Assembly (NCBI GenBank): GCA_945911015.1
Contig: CAMDZW010000022.1
Location: 1 to 62,323, forward strand
Origin: an uncultured Propionibacteriaceae bacterium
GTDB lineage: Bacteria; Actinomycetota; Actinomycetes; Propionibacteriales; Propionibacteriaceae
Reading direction: 5' to 3'
Length of the DNA: 62,323 nucleotides
The notes beneath the pieces were generated by a model. That model was not told the origin of the DNA, did no database searches, and saw nothing but the letters and a program-made list of their open reading frames with translations. The position numbers and the translations under genes are program-made. Below, one piece after another: positions 19,936 through 28,501 of the stretch (its first letter is position 1; every line of letters begins with the position of its first letter).

Positions 19936-20868
19936 ATGCCAGGCGTTCGATTGCGTCCGATCTCCGATGATCGGATGCACGTCAGGCCGAGTGTCGGGAT
20001 CAGGCAGTCAAAGCCGGTCGCGCAGATGATCGCGCGCCCTGCCGGGTGGCGCGAACGGTTCTGCGTCTACAAGACCGTCACCACCTTCACCCCGCTCCAT
20101 TTCCACAGCATGGCTGAAGTGGCCCTGGTCCAGCAGGGATCCGGCGTGCAGCGCCTCGGCAACCAGACGCACAAGGCCACCGCGCACATGCTCACCTTTG
20201 TGCCGCCGAACATGCCGCACTCGCTGACGTCGGCCCAGCCCATCGACAAGCTGGTGTGCATGTTCGACGTCGGTCTGATCGAGTTGCTGCCCACCGCGGC
20301 GCAGGTGCACGGGACGTTCGGCCTGATGGGCTCTCTGCAGCCCGCGGCGGTGCAGCTGTCGGTGGACGAGGCACGACGGGTGGCTGCCCTGTTCGGTGAT
20401 CTGATCGCCGAGCGTCGCTCGCCCGACCGGCTGGCCAGCGGTGCCGTCACAGCAGCGCTGATCGTCCGGATCATGGTGCACCACCTGCGGAGCGCGACCC
20501 GCTCGCTGGATCAGACTGCTTCGGAGGGCAACAATGAGGGCCGGACTGACGAGACAGATCAGTACAGCCGCGTGATCAGTTTCCTGCACCGCAACTTCAC
20601 CGACCCGGTCAATCGGGCCACAGTCGCGAAGTCTCTGGGGATCCGACCCGAAACCGTGAGTCGGGCCTTCGCGGGACGAGGCGGGACCTTCACCGAGTAC
20701 CTCACCCAGCTCAGGTTGGGGCATGCGGTGGATCTCCTGCAAAACTCATCCCACAGCACCACCGAGATCGCCGTCCTGAGCGGCTTCGGCTCCTACCGGA
20801 CATTCACTCGCGCGTTCAGTCAGCACTACGGGCAGAGCCCGGCAACCCTTCGTGACGGGTCAACGTGA
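19936..20868 (+). CDS. AraC family transcriptional regulator
   Basis: About 310 residues. The N-terminal cupin-like domain (about 45-150) has TPLHFHSMAEVALVQQGSG and MLTFVPPNMPHSL, the pattern of sugar-sensing AraC proteins. A linker follows, then the double helix-turn-helix (about 205-305): NRATVAKSLGIRPETVSRAF and TTEIAVLSGFGSYRTFTRAF. It is divergent from the beta-helix/hydrolase/binding-protein operon and so its probable regulator. The ATG at 19936 follows GATGAGG; the frame is open to 19897. Its end overlaps the convergent YhhN-like gene by 9 bases. Confidence 0.92.
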   Translation: MPGVRLRPISDDRMHVRPSVGIRQSKPVAQMIARPAGWRERFCVYKTVTTFTPLHFHSMAEVALVQQGSGVQRLGNQTHKATAHMLTFVPPNMPHSLTSAQPIDKLVCMFDVGLIELLPTAAQVHGTFGLMGSLQPAAVQLSVDEARRVAALFGDLIAERRSPDRLASGAVTAALIVRIMVHHLRSATRSLDQTASEGNNEGRTDETDQYSRVISFLHRNFTDPVNRATVAKSLGIRPETVSRAFAGRGGTFTEYLTQLRLGHAVDLLQNSSHSTTEIAVLSGFGSYRTFTRAFSQHYGQSPATLRDGST

Positions 20869-21546
20869 ACTCGGCTGCCTGCTCTGGTGGGCAGGTCCGG
20901 GCTCGCTCAGCCCGGTCACCAGGGACGCTTGTGCTGTCAGATAGGTGGCCATGACACAGAAGGTGAGCTGGCCGTGGCTGTCCCACCGGGCAGGGCCGAA
21001 CAGGGCGGCAGCGACCAAGCTGTCCGAGACCATGAACAGCGTGCCGCCGACGGCCAGCTGACGACCTCGCGGACCCTTGACCACGGTGGCAGCACGGATG
21101 GCAGCAGCTCCCATGCTCGCCACCATCGCTGCATAGCCCAGCACCGGCCAGGTCAGTTCGCGCCTCGACCCCAGTGCTCGCCCCAAAATCGATGCGGCGG
21201 TCGCGGTGACGACAGCAGCACCGACAGCGACCGCAGCCGATGCCGTACGAGAGGAGGTTCGTCCCAGCGCGAGCAGCTCACGCAGGTAGGCGAGGTGGGC
21301 GACGCCGAAGCCGCCGATGCCGCCGAGCACCCCGGGAGTCGACGGCGACAGCAGCGCAGTGTCACCGATGGTCGAGGCGGCGAGCGCCACCCGGGCCCGT
21401 CGCGGGGTCCCGGGGCTCGACGCCGCCAGGGCGGGCATCAGCAACGGTTTGGTGACACGGTGGGCCGACCGGGCGAACGGATGGGGGATCACGGCAGTGG
21501 CACAGTGGATGGCACTCAGTGCCCAGTACCACCCTCGCGACGCCAC
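20860..21546 (-). CDS. YhhN/TMEM86 family membrane protein (lysoplasmalogenase-like)
   Basis: A 228-residue protein with about seven to eight hydrophobic helices. Family features are TKPLLMPALAA near 32-42, ASTIGDTALL near 57-66, and GGTLFMVSDSLVAAALFG near 167-184; the conserved Asp residues of the last two mark the active site of lysoplasmalogenases. Animal members cleave vinyl-ether lysophospholipids; the bacterial role is less clear. The GTG at 21546 lies three bases after the L,D-transpeptidase stop, so the two are one operon. It converges on the AraC gene with a 9-base overlap. Confidence 0.8.
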   Translation of the reverse strand: MASRGWYWALSAIHCATAVIPHPFARSAHRVTKPLLMPALAASSPGTPRRARVALAASTIGDTALLSPSTPGVLGGIGGFGVAHLAYLRELLALGRTSSRTASAAVAVGAAVVTATAASILGRALGSRRELTWPVLGYAAMVASMGAAAIRAATVVKGPRGRQLAVGGTLFMVSDSLVAAALFGPARWDSHGQLTFCVMATYLTAQASLVTGLSEPGPAHQSRQPSSR

Positions 21547-21549
21547 AGG

Positions 21550-22818
21550 TCAGTCCTTCAGCGCGGACTTCTTCGTGACCTGCTCCCACGACAGCGCCCA
21601 GTCAGCAAAACCGTTGCCCTGTTCAAGTTTGCGTTGTGAGCCCTTGAACTCGGCCGGGTCGCCGACCTCCATCGTTTCGTACAGCCACTTGGCATCAGCG
21701 TTCGACATCCCGACGCAGCCGTGGCTGCGGTTGGACTTGCCGAAGAAGGCGGCATTCCACGGTGCGGCGTGGAAGAACTCACCCGAGTTGGTGACCCGCA
21801 TGGCCCATTCGACATTGTCGAGGTCGTAGTACTCGGGATCGTTGACATCGTCGGTCTCGGACCGCATCGGGGTGCGGCGCAGCTTCTCGCTGATCACCTT
21901 GGTGCCGCTGCGGGTGGTGAAACCGGACTTGCCCGCTGACATCTTGATCGTGCGTGCCTTTTTGCCGTTGACCTCGACGACGATGGTGTGCTTGGCCAGA
22001 TCCACCTTGGCGACATGTCGAGCACCGATGGCGAAAGCCCAACCGCGAGTGTGCTGGCCGTACAAATTCTTGCCGGCCTTCACGCCGTTGAGCCGAGCGT
22101 CGACGGTGACCTTGGTGCCCGCCTTCCAGTACTTCTTCGGGCGGTAATGGACCTCGGTGTCGCTGAGCCAGTACCAACTTCCGGTCTGCTTCGGCTCGGT
22201 GACGACATGGAGGTTCTTCTCCACATTGGCCCGATCCTCGATCGGGATGTCGAAGGTGACCACCACTGGCATCGCCACCCCGACGGTCATGCCTTCCAGG
22301 GGGTAGATCGAAGGAAAGACCTGCTGATCCAGCGTGAGCTCGTGGGTCTTGAAAGTCTTTTCACCCGATGCCTTCTCCCCGGCTTCGTCCTCGCCGGTCC
22401 AGGCCATCGTGTAGCTGACGCCGGGCTCCAGGCCTTCACGGGCTTTCCACCGGTCCTTCTCCTTCGACAAACTGCCGGGCACCTTCTGCGTCTCGGTCTT
22501 GCCGGTCTTGCGGTCGGTCACCGGTGCCGACAGGGTCACCTTGGTCAGGGTGCCGTGGGCGGCGGTGACGGTGATGATCGTGTCGACGCTCACCAGCTCG
22601 GCGCTGTCGTCGGCGTTGAGGCTCACCGTCATCGGCGGCGGAGGGGTGGGTGTGGGAGTCGGTGTCGGCGTGGGAGTGGGGGTCTGTGACGCCGGACCGG
22701 TCGGGCGGGGTGGCAGCGGCTCGTTGTCCTGTGGGGCGCGGCCACAGCCGGCCACCAGGAGCGGCGTGCTGGCAAGCAGGGCAGTCACACGGCGCCGGGG
22801 AAGGCGTTCCAAGGTCAT
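21550..22818 (-). CDS. L,D-transpeptidase lipoprotein (YkuD domain)
   Basis: About 422 residues. Forms 3-3 peptidoglycan cross-links outside the membrane. The N-terminus has RRRVTALLASTPLLVAGC, a lipoprotein signal with the lipobox Cys near residue 25. A PTPTPTP spacer follows, then two immunoglobulin-like domains (about 60-260) as in mycobacterial LdtMt2. The YkuD catalytic domain (about 265-395) contains FHAAPWNAAFFG and SHGCVGMSNADAKWLYE with the nucleophilic Cys near 367. The ATG at 22818 follows CGGAG; the frame is open past it into the LacI region. It is divergent from the LacI gene. Confidence 0.94.
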   Translation of the reverse strand: MTLERLPRRRVTALLASTPLLVAGCGRAPQDNEPLPPRPTGPASQTPTPTPTPTPTPTPPPPMTVSLNADDSAELVSVDTIITVTAAHGTLTKVTLSAPVTDRKTGKTETQKVPGSLSKEKDRWKAREGLEPGVSYTMAWTGEDEAGEKASGEKTFKTHELTLDQQVFPSIYPLEGMTVGVAMPVVVTFDIPIEDRANVEKNLHVVTEPKQTGSWYWLSDTEVHYRPKKYWKAGTKVTVDARLNGVKAGKNLYGQHTRGWAFAIGARHVAKVDLAKHTIVVEVNGKKARTIKMSAGKSGFTTRSGTKVISEKLRRTPMRSETDDVNDPEYYDLDNVEWAMRVTNSGEFFHAAPWNAAFFGKSNRSHGCVGMSNADAKWLYETMEVGDPAEFKGSQRKLEQGNGFADWALSWEQVTKKSALKD

Positions 22819-22965
22819 CGGGCACTCCGGATCGAGTTTGGGGCTTGACCAACTGTGCCACGGCCCTGAGACAACCCGGAGTGGTGTTTCCAAGCTGTCA
22901 CCGTTTCGGGAGAAATCCGCAATCAAGTTCTGGACGGTGAAACCCGCGGTCCGAACAAGGGGTAG

Positions 22966-22983
22966 GGTGAAACTTGTTTCACC
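22966..22983. promoter_or_regulatory. 18-bp palindrome, probable LacI operator (autoregulation)
   Basis: GGTGAAACTTGTTTCACC has 8-bp perfect arms around TT. It lies 13 bases before the LacI GTG at 22997. A further half-site, GGTGAAAC, occurs at 22936-22943. Confidence 0.7.
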
Positions 22984-22996
22984 GAGGAAGGGGAGC

Positions 22997-23992
22997 GTGG
23001 TGGGTGCGACCGTACGGGACATTGCTCGGCTGGCAGAGGTGTCGCCGGCCACCGTGTCGAGAGCGCTGGCGCGGCCAGATGCCGTGGCGGAGGCGACCCG
23101 GCGACGGGTGGTGGAGGTGGCCGAGCAGCTCGGCTACCGTCGGGCCGTCCGAGAGCCGCTGGAAGGGGTCCGCCGCCCCACCGGCACCGTGGGTCTGGTG
23201 GTGCCCGACCTCAACAATCCGACCTTCGCGTCCTTGCTCAAGGCGGCTCAGCACCGCCTGGCTGTACGAGGCCTCCATGCCATGGTGGTCGACACCGATC
23301 GGCAGGCCGAGACCGAGATCGCGATGGCCCGCCAGCTGAGCGGTGTCGTGGACGGGATGGTGATCTGCTCGCCGCTGGCGGACCCGGCGGACCTGCGCCA
23401 CCTCGCCCGCCAGACCCCGCTCCTGCTGGTCGACGGCCAAGCTGATCCGCTGCCGTCGCTGACCATCGAGTATGCCGACGGGATGACCCAGGTCGTCGCC
23501 CATCTGTCGGCTCTCGGACATCGCACGATTGCCTATGCCGGTGGTCGGGTGTCGACCCATGCCGAGGCGCAGCGGCGGATCGGGCTGGAGGCGGCGGCCG
23601 CCGAGCGCGAGGTGACCCTGATCGACCTGGGGCACTTCTCGGCCGGAGTCGGCGGTGGCTACTCCGCAGCCGATGCGCTGCTCACGACCGAAGCGACGGC
23701 CATCGTCTGCATCAACACCTTTGTGGCGGTCGGGCTGATGAACCGGCTGGCCCAGCGGGGGGTGCGGGTCCCGGCTGACATTTCGGTCGTCGAGTTCGAT
23801 GCGGCCACCACCAACCAGTTGGTCTCGCCGATGTTGACCACGGTGGCGCCCTCCTCGGGTGCGGTCGGCACGGCTGTCGCCGATGCGGTGATCCAGCTGA
23901 TCGGGGCTGAGCAGGAGGCGCCGCGTCACCGTACGATCCCGGTCGAACTGTCGATCCAGCAGTCCACTGCGGTGCCGCCCACCACAGGATGA
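22997..23992 (+). CDS. LacI family transcriptional regulator
   Basis: About 331 residues. The N-terminal helix-turn-helix (about 4-30: TVRDIARLAEVSPATVSRAL) and hinge (RRVVEVAEQLGYR) are canonical. The effector domain (about 60-325) is a sugar-binding fold with GLVVPDLNNPTFASLL and FSAGVGGGYSAADALL. GTG codons at 22997 and 23000 are both possible, behind AGGAAGG. The palindrome just upstream suggests autoregulation, and a related site lies between this gene and the FG-GAP protein gene, its probable target. It is divergent from the L,D-transpeptidase gene. Confidence 0.94.
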   Translation: MVGATVRDIARLAEVSPATVSRALARPDAVAEATRRRVVEVAEQLGYRRAVREPLEGVRRPTGTVGLVVPDLNNPTFASLLKAAQHRLAVRGLHAMVVDTDRQAETEIAMARQLSGVVDGMVICSPLADPADLRHLARQTPLLLVDGQADPLPSLTIEYADGMTQVVAHLSALGHRTIAYAGGRVSTHAEAQRRIGLEAAAAEREVTLIDLGHFSAGVGGGYSAADALLTTEATAIVCINTFVAVGLMNRLAQRGVRVPADISVVEFDAATTNQLVSPMLTTVAPSSGAVGTAVADAVIQLIGAEQEAPRHRTIPVELSIQQSTAVPPTTG

Positions 23993-23993
23993 T

Positions 23994-24015
23994 ACGTTTC
24001 GTGAAACGTGTCTCT
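23994..24015. promoter_or_regulatory. Second GAAAC/GTTTC operator, before the FG-GAP gene
   Basis: ACGTTTCGTGAAACGT (23994-24009) is palindromic. The overlapping TGAAACGTGTCTCT (24002-24015) matches the site before the LacI gene, TGAAAC-NN-GTTTCA, with two mismatches. It begins two bases after the LacI stop and 24 bases before the downstream ribosome binding region. Confidence 0.6.
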
Positions 24016-24032
24016 GTCGGAAAGGCGACTCC

Positions 24033-25982
24033 ATGGCAACCCTGCTGCACGACGACTACAGCGATCTGCCCATTGCGGTCATCGCCGGCGACTACACCCC
24101 GTCGGGGGAGTACCACGTCGTCCCGCACCTGGCCGAGTCCGGCCGGTGGCGTGAAACCGTCATCCATCACAGCTTCCGGCGTCAGACCTTCAGCCGCGGC
24201 AACTGGCAGGTGCTGGAGGAGAGCAACGGCGTCCGCAGCATTGAGCAGACCATTGCCACCGACCTGCACACCCGTCCGATGCTGGTCACCGGTGACCTCA
24301 CCTGGCAGGTCGCCACGGCAACGATCGGGATCCGCCCCCTGACCCGTGGCGGCGCCCGTGGGATCGCGGTGGGCTACCGCCACGCCAGCCACCATCTGGC
24401 GGCCATGGTCAATGGAACGAGCCTGCAACTGATCCGCACCGACTTCGGATTGGGCAACCAGGAGGTGCTGGCCGAGGCGCCGGTCGAGATCGACCCGGAC
24501 CGGTTCCTTGACCTCGCGGTCGTCGTGGAAGGGGGCCAGGTGAGCGCCACCTTCAACACCGTGACCGTCACCGCGGCCGCCGATGTCGGCGCTGGAGGGA
24601 TTGCGCTGCTGGCCGATCGTCCGACCCGGTTCGGCCCGGTGAACGTGACGGGGGAGCGGGTCGACACGGTTGCCGGCTCCACCCAGATCGACAGCCGGGT
24701 CACTGTGGAGGTCTGGAAGAAGTTCGACATCCCCGAGGGCGGCAGCGATCGCAATCTGCGGTTCGGTGACCTCAACGGCGACGGAGTACCCGAGCTCGTC
24801 TTCGCCCGTCGCACCGACCGGATGGGCAGCGACAACTTCTCCACCATCAGCTCGGTCTCGGCCTACACCCTCGATGGCGAGCTGATGTGGACCTTCGGCA
24901 CACCGAGCGTGAACGCGCACCCGACCACCAGTGACCTGTGCTTCCAGGTCCACGACTGGGACGGCGACGGCCGGGCCGAGGTCATCTTGTGCAAGGACTC
25001 CGAGCTCCTGGTCCTCGACGGGGCCACCGGACAGGTGCAGCGCAGGATGCTTCTCCCGTTGAACCCGGACCCCTCCCCGGACGCCTTCCACCGCATGCTC
25101 GGCGACAGCCTCCACTTCTGTGACCTGACCGGATCGGGTCGCCCGGACTCGCTGTTGCTCAAGGACCGCTACAAGAACATGTGGGCCTATGACCTCGACC
25201 TCAATCTGCTGTGGACCTGGTCGGCCAAGACCGGCCATTTCCCGTACACCAAGGACATCGACGGGGACGGCTGCGACGAGGTCATGATCGGGCATGCCCT
25301 GCTCGACCACGACGGGTCGGTGCTGTGGCACAAGGACTATCCCGACCACTCCGACAATGTGCTGCTGGTCAACCTGGACAACGGTCAGGGGGTACGGGAG
25401 CTGCGCGCCTTCATCGCCGGCAGCGATGCCGGGCTGATCACTCTGGACCGCAGTGGCAACGAACTGGCGAACTTCCCGATCGGTCACGCCCAGAGCATGT
25501 GTATCGCCAACCTGATCCCCGAACGGGACGGGATCGAATACATGTGCAACACGTTCTGGGGACCGGCCGGGATCAACGTCACCTTCGCCGAGACCGGCGA
25601 GGTGCTGTGCGACTTCGAGCCGATGCCGTACGCCTCGTTGCTGCAGGTGGCCAACTGGGTCCCGGTGGTCGGCGACCAGGTCCCGGCGGACCTGGCGCTG
25701 TTGTCGGTCCACCCGGTCCAGGGGGGACTGATCGATGGTCACGGGGTCCGACGGGTGATGTTCCCCGACGACGGTCACCCGGTGCTGTGCAGTGCAATCG
25801 CCGACCTCGACGGCGACGGCGTGGACGAGATCATCTGTTGGGACGAGGACCAGGTCTGGATCTACCGGGCCAGCGTCGATGGCCGTACGCCGCAGAACTA
25901 TCCGGTCCGCGGGCCCTGGTACAACGAGTCCAACTATCGTGCCCAGGTGTCGATCCCGCGCTCCGAGGCAGCCCTGCGTTGA
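24033..25982 (+). CDS. FG-GAP/VCBS-type propeller protein, possible rhamnogalacturonan lyase-like enzyme
   Basis: A 649-residue protein without a signal peptide. The N-terminal 215 residues look like a jelly-roll beta domain. The rest consists of propeller repeats with calcium loops: DLNGDGVPELVF near 247, DWDGDGRAEVIL near 308, DIDGDGCDEVMIG near 410, and DLDGDGVDEIICW near 590. The end (NYRAQVSIP) is a sequence I associate with polysaccharide-degrading FG-GAP proteins. Family 11 rhamnogalacturonan lyases are calcium-dependent propellers and some are cytosolic, so a lyase acting on imported oligosaccharides is plausible but unproven. GGAAAGG precedes the ATG. It is probably controlled by the adjacent LacI protein. 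Confidence 0.7.
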   Translation: MATLLHDDYSDLPIAVIAGDYTPSGEYHVVPHLAESGRWRETVIHHSFRRQTFSRGNWQVLEESNGVRSIEQTIATDLHTRPMLVTGDLTWQVATATIGIRPLTRGGARGIAVGYRHASHHLAAMVNGTSLQLIRTDFGLGNQEVLAEAPVEIDPDRFLDLAVVVEGGQVSATFNTVTVTAAADVGAGGIALLADRPTRFGPVNVTGERVDTVAGSTQIDSRVTVEVWKKFDIPEGGSDRNLRFGDLNGDGVPELVFARRTDRMGSDNFSTISSVSAYTLDGELMWTFGTPSVNAHPTTSDLCFQVHDWDGDGRAEVILCKDSELLVLDGATGQVQRRMLLPLNPDPSPDAFHRMLGDSLHFCDLTGSGRPDSLLLKDRYKNMWAYDLDLNLLWTWSAKTGHFPYTKDIDGDGCDEVMIGHALLDHDGSVLWHKDYPDHSDNVLLVNLDNGQGVRELRAFIAGSDAGLITLDRSGNELANFPIGHAQSMCIANLIPERDGIEYMCNTFWGPAGINVTFAETGEVLCDFEPMPYASLLQVANWVPVVGDQVPADLALLSVHPVQGGLIDGHGVRRVMFPDDGHPVLCSAIADLDGDGVDEIICWDEDQVWIYRASVDGRTPQNYPVRGPWYNESNYRAQVSIPRSEAALR

Positions 25983-26033
25983 GTATGTGGGACTGATCCG
26001 GTGCTCGACTGCGGCATGGCAGGATGAGCAATT

Positions 26034-26786
26034 GTGCACATCCTGATCATTGGTGGGTCCGGAGTCCTCGGTACCGCGATCTCGCCGTACCTGCTGTCCG
26101 CTGGCCACCGGATCACCGTCCTCGGCCCGGAGGCGCCGACGGTGCCCGGGGTCGACCATGTCGATGGTGATGCGACCAGCTTTGAAGATCTGGCCCAGGC
26201 CATGACCGGGGTCGACGCCGTGGTCAACCTCGCCCTGCGGGCCACGCGTGGGTCCGGTGCCGACGAACAGACCGAGCCCGTCCGGCGCGCCTTCGCCGTC
26301 AATGTTGGCAGCGTCTACGCCCAGCTGCGCAGTGCGTCGCGGGCCAAGGTGCCGGCCTTTGTCCAGATCTCGACGATGGCGGTGATGCACCGTTACGGCA
26401 CCGAGCGGCGTTCCGCACTCGAACCCGCCGACGGCGTCGGTCTCTATGCGATCAGCAAACGGTCGGCGGAACTGGCCTGCGAAGCCGAATCCGTACGGAA
26501 CCCGGAGCTGACCGTGACCGCGCTGCGACTGGCCTATCCGACCCGCGCCCAGTGGTGGCCGGCGTGGGGTCCGCCGGTTGCCTCCGAGCCCCGCGGGGTG
26601 CCGAGCCTGGGCGGGCGTGAATTCGCCGCGCTCCATCCCGAGGACCTTGCCGCAGCGATCGCACTTGCGGCGGCGCGACGCGGCCCGTACCTGTGCACAG
26701 CGGTGACCGCTGACGTCGAGGAGATCGCCCTCTCCGACCAGTGGCCGCACCCGTTGGGCTGGCAACCGCAGCACCTGCTGGGCTGA
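26034..26786 (+). CDS. NAD(P)-dependent epimerase/dehydratase family protein
   Basis: A 250-residue extended short-chain dehydrogenase. The nucleotide-binding motif is HILIIGGSGVLG (residues 2-13). The active-site Ser is in VQISTMAVM and the YxxxK motif is YAISKRSAE. GTG at 26034 follows AGGATGAG. The C-terminal part is short for a sugar epimerase. It is 51 bases after the FG-GAP gene and may be in its operon, or a housekeeping gene at the island edge. Substrate unknown. Confidence 0.85.
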   Translation: MHILIIGGSGVLGTAISPYLLSAGHRITVLGPEAPTVPGVDHVDGDATSFEDLAQAMTGVDAVVNLALRATRGSGADEQTEPVRRAFAVNVGSVYAQLRSASRAKVPAFVQISTMAVMHRYGTERRSALEPADGVGLYAISKRSAELACEAESVRNPELTVTALRLAYPTRAQWWPAWGPPVASEPRGVPSLGGREFAALHPEDLAAAIALAAARRGPYLCTAVTADVEEIALSDQWPHPLGWQPQHLLG

Positions 26787-26791
26787 GGACC

Positions 26792-26797
26792 TATTCT
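26792..26797 (+). promoter_or_regulatory. Putative -10 box (TATTCT), leaderless-type
   Basis: TATTCT ends 7 bases before the ATG at 26805. No ribosome binding site is present. Confidence 0.5.
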
Positions 26798-26804
26798 CGT
26801 TCCC

Positions 26805-27764
26805 ATGAGCGACCTGCAGCCCATTCTCGACGCACTGTCGGCCGGCAAGATCAATGCAGCCGAAGCTGCGCAGCTGATCGCGGCGATGCGCGCCAGTGAC
26901 CGTGACGCCGATGAGGCGACGGACTCACCAACGACTGATTCATCGTCGTCGGGTTCCTCGTCGACCGCGAGCGGGCCGACTCCCAACGAGTCGTCACCGG
27001 GGTCGTCCTCGGGCGACAGGGCTGCCGCTGACCCGGAGTCGGAGGCCACGCCCCCGCCCAAGGCATTCAGCGAGGAGCACCGTCGCAGTTCCGCACCGGG
27101 CGCCAAAGGCGTCGAACGAGTGCTGATCCGTGCCTCCGGTCGTCGGATCAAGGTCGTCGGTGACGCGGCTGTGGCCACCGTGCGGGTCGATGGGCCCCAT
27201 GTGTTGCGCCGCAATCGGCAGGTGCTGGAGATCACCAGCGAAGGCTCCTTGACACCGTCGTTCGACGGGCTGGGCCTGCTGCGCAGCCGCAACCTCAAGG
27301 ATGTCCGGGACCACACCTTCGGGGGCAAGGAACTGGTGGTCCGGGTCAACCCGGCGCTGCTGGTCGAGGCCGAACTGTCCGGTGGGGGCCTGACGACTGT
27401 CGGCGTCGCCTACCTGGGACAGGTCAGGGTGACCGGTGGCGGCGCGCATCTGAGCGGGGTCGCCGAATGCAATGACGTGTTGGTCCAGGCCGGCCAGGCG
27501 ACGGTGCAGGGCACCTTCCGCACCGGACGGTCCCGCGTACGGGTGGAGTCGGGTCGCGGCGTGGTCGAGTTGACCGAGGACTCCAATGTCACCATCCACG
27601 GCGATGCCAACCTGGGCAAGGTGTCGTGGAGTGGTGCGCACAGCGGCGAGGGCGATGAGGTCGTCGTCGGGCTGGGCAATGCCCGGCTCGATGTCGAGGC
27701 CGTGTTGGCCTATGTCAGCGTGAAGATCGGTGAGACCGTCCGGCCGGAGCCGGCGGCCCCCTGA
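26805..27764 (+). CDS. SHOCT-like/DUF4097 domain protein (LiaX/YvlB-like)
   Basis: A 319-residue protein without membrane helices. The first 30 residues, LDALSAGKINAAEAAQLIAAM, resemble the short SHOCT-like/DUF2089 helix pair at the start of YvlB/LiaX proteins. A low-complexity Ser/Thr/Pro/Glu linker runs to about residue 95. The C-terminal 200 residues, with repeating Gly/Val strands (LSGGGLTTVGVAYLGQVRV, GGGAHLSGVAECNDVLV), fit the DUF4097 beta-solenoid. LiaX-type proteins are linked to envelope stress, which fits the PspC/LiaF-like locus 17 kb away, but no direct connection is shown. A strong terminator hairpin follows. Confidence 0.75.
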   Translation: MSDLQPILDALSAGKINAAEAAQLIAAMRASDRDADEATDSPTTDSSSSGSSSTASGPTPNESSPGSSSGDRAAADPESEATPPPKAFSEEHRRSSAPGAKGVERVLIRASGRRIKVVGDAAVATVRVDGPHVLRRNRQVLEITSEGSLTPSFDGLGLLRSRNLKDVRDHTFGGKELVVRVNPALLVEAELSGGGLTTVGVAYLGQVRVTGGGAHLSGVAECNDVLVQAGQATVQGTFRTGRSRVRVESGRGVVELTEDSNVTIHGDANLGKVSWSGAHSGEGDEVVVGLGNARLDVEAVLAYVSVKIGETVRPEPAAP

Positions 27765-27774
27765 CACAACGAAA

Positions 27775-27803
27775 CGGTCCCGCACCGAAATGGTGCGGGA
27801 CCG
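27775..27803. terminator. Bidirectional terminator hairpin between the DUF4097 gene and greA
   Basis: A 12-bp perfect stem (CGGTCCCGCACC with GGTGCGGGACCG) around the loop GAAAT lies 10 bases after the stop at 27764, between convergent genes. There is no long T tract, as often in Actinobacteria. Confidence 0.8.
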
Positions 27804-27847
27804 GTCCGTGGCTGAGGTGACCGGGTCCGACCCGGCACACCGGGTGA

Positions 27848-28360
27848 TCAGCTGGTGAAGGGCTTGACCTCGACGATCGTGACCTTGATCGAACGGCCGT
27901 TGGGTGCCTCGTAGGAGGCGTCCTCCCCGGCCGACTTGCCCAGGATCGCCGCTCCGAGCGGGCTCTGTGGGCTGTAGACCTGGATGTTGTCCACGGCATC
28001 ATCGAGGCCGAGGACCTCGCGGGAGCCGAGCAGGAAGGTCTCGGTGTCGTCGGTGTCGCCGAAGAAGGCGATGGTCACCTGGACGCCCGGGACCACGGTC
28101 TTGGAATCTGCCGGTGCCTCGCCGACCTCGGCGCGGCGCAGGATGTCCTTGAGCTGGAGGATGCGAGCTTCCTGCTGTCCCTGTTCCTCCCGGGCTGCGT
28201 GGTAGCCGCCGTTCTCCTTGAGGTCGCCCTCATCACGGGCGGCCGCAATCCGGGCAACAACCTCGGCACGGCCGTCAGTGGTGAGGTACTGCAGCTCAGC
28301 CTGCAACTTCTCGTAGGCATCCTTGGTGAGCCAGATGGTTTCGGTGGTGTTTTCAGCCAT
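27848..28360 (-). CDS. greA: Transcription elongation factor GreA
   Basis: A 170-residue factor that stimulates RNA cleavage by backtracked RNA polymerase. The N-terminal coiled coil (about 10-85) includes ARIAAARDEGDLKENGGYHAA, with the conserved acidic tip residues. The C-terminal FKBP-like domain has VYSPQSPLGAAILGKSAGE. It is slightly longer than the usual 158 residues. A TAGTAT box lies six bases upstream. Together with DUF4307, mca and the small membrane gene it keeps the order of Rv1080c-Rv1083. Confidence 0.96.
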   Translation of the reverse strand: MAENTTETIWLTKDAYEKLQAELQYLTTDGRAEVVARIAAARDEGDLKENGGYHAAREEQGQQEARILQLKDILRRAEVGEAPADSKTVVPGVQVTIAFFGDTDDTETFLLGSREVLGLDDAVDNIQVYSPQSPLGAAILGKSAGEDASYEAPNGRSIKVTIVEVKPFTS

Positions 28361-28366
28361 CGCCCC

Positions 28367-28372
28367 ATACTA
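28367..28372 (-). promoter_or_regulatory. Putative -10 box (TAGTAT) for greA, leaderless-type
   Basis: TAGTAT on the minus strand ends six bases before the greA ATG at 28360. Confidence 0.5.
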
Positions 28373-28488
28373 GTCATCTGGGCAAGTTCGAACCTCAGGT
28401 TCGGTCCAGTGTCTGGGAACCGACCCGGTGGACTCTCACCCTGACTCTGCTGATGGGGTGCGGCCACGAGCCTACTCCGTGCCTCGGG

Positions 28489-28494
28489 TACGGT
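28489..28494 (+). promoter_or_regulatory. Putative -10 box (TACGGT), leaderless-type
   Basis: TACGGT ends 7 bases before the ATG at 28502. Confidence 0.42.
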
Positions 28495-28501
28495 TTCGTC
28501 C

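Noticed and set aside
23712..26774. A 1020-codon open frame on the minus strand
   Set aside because: It is antisense to the LacI and FG-GAP genes, has a low-complexity His/Gly/Asp/Val composition and no ribosome binding site; it is a by-product of GC-rich third codon positions.
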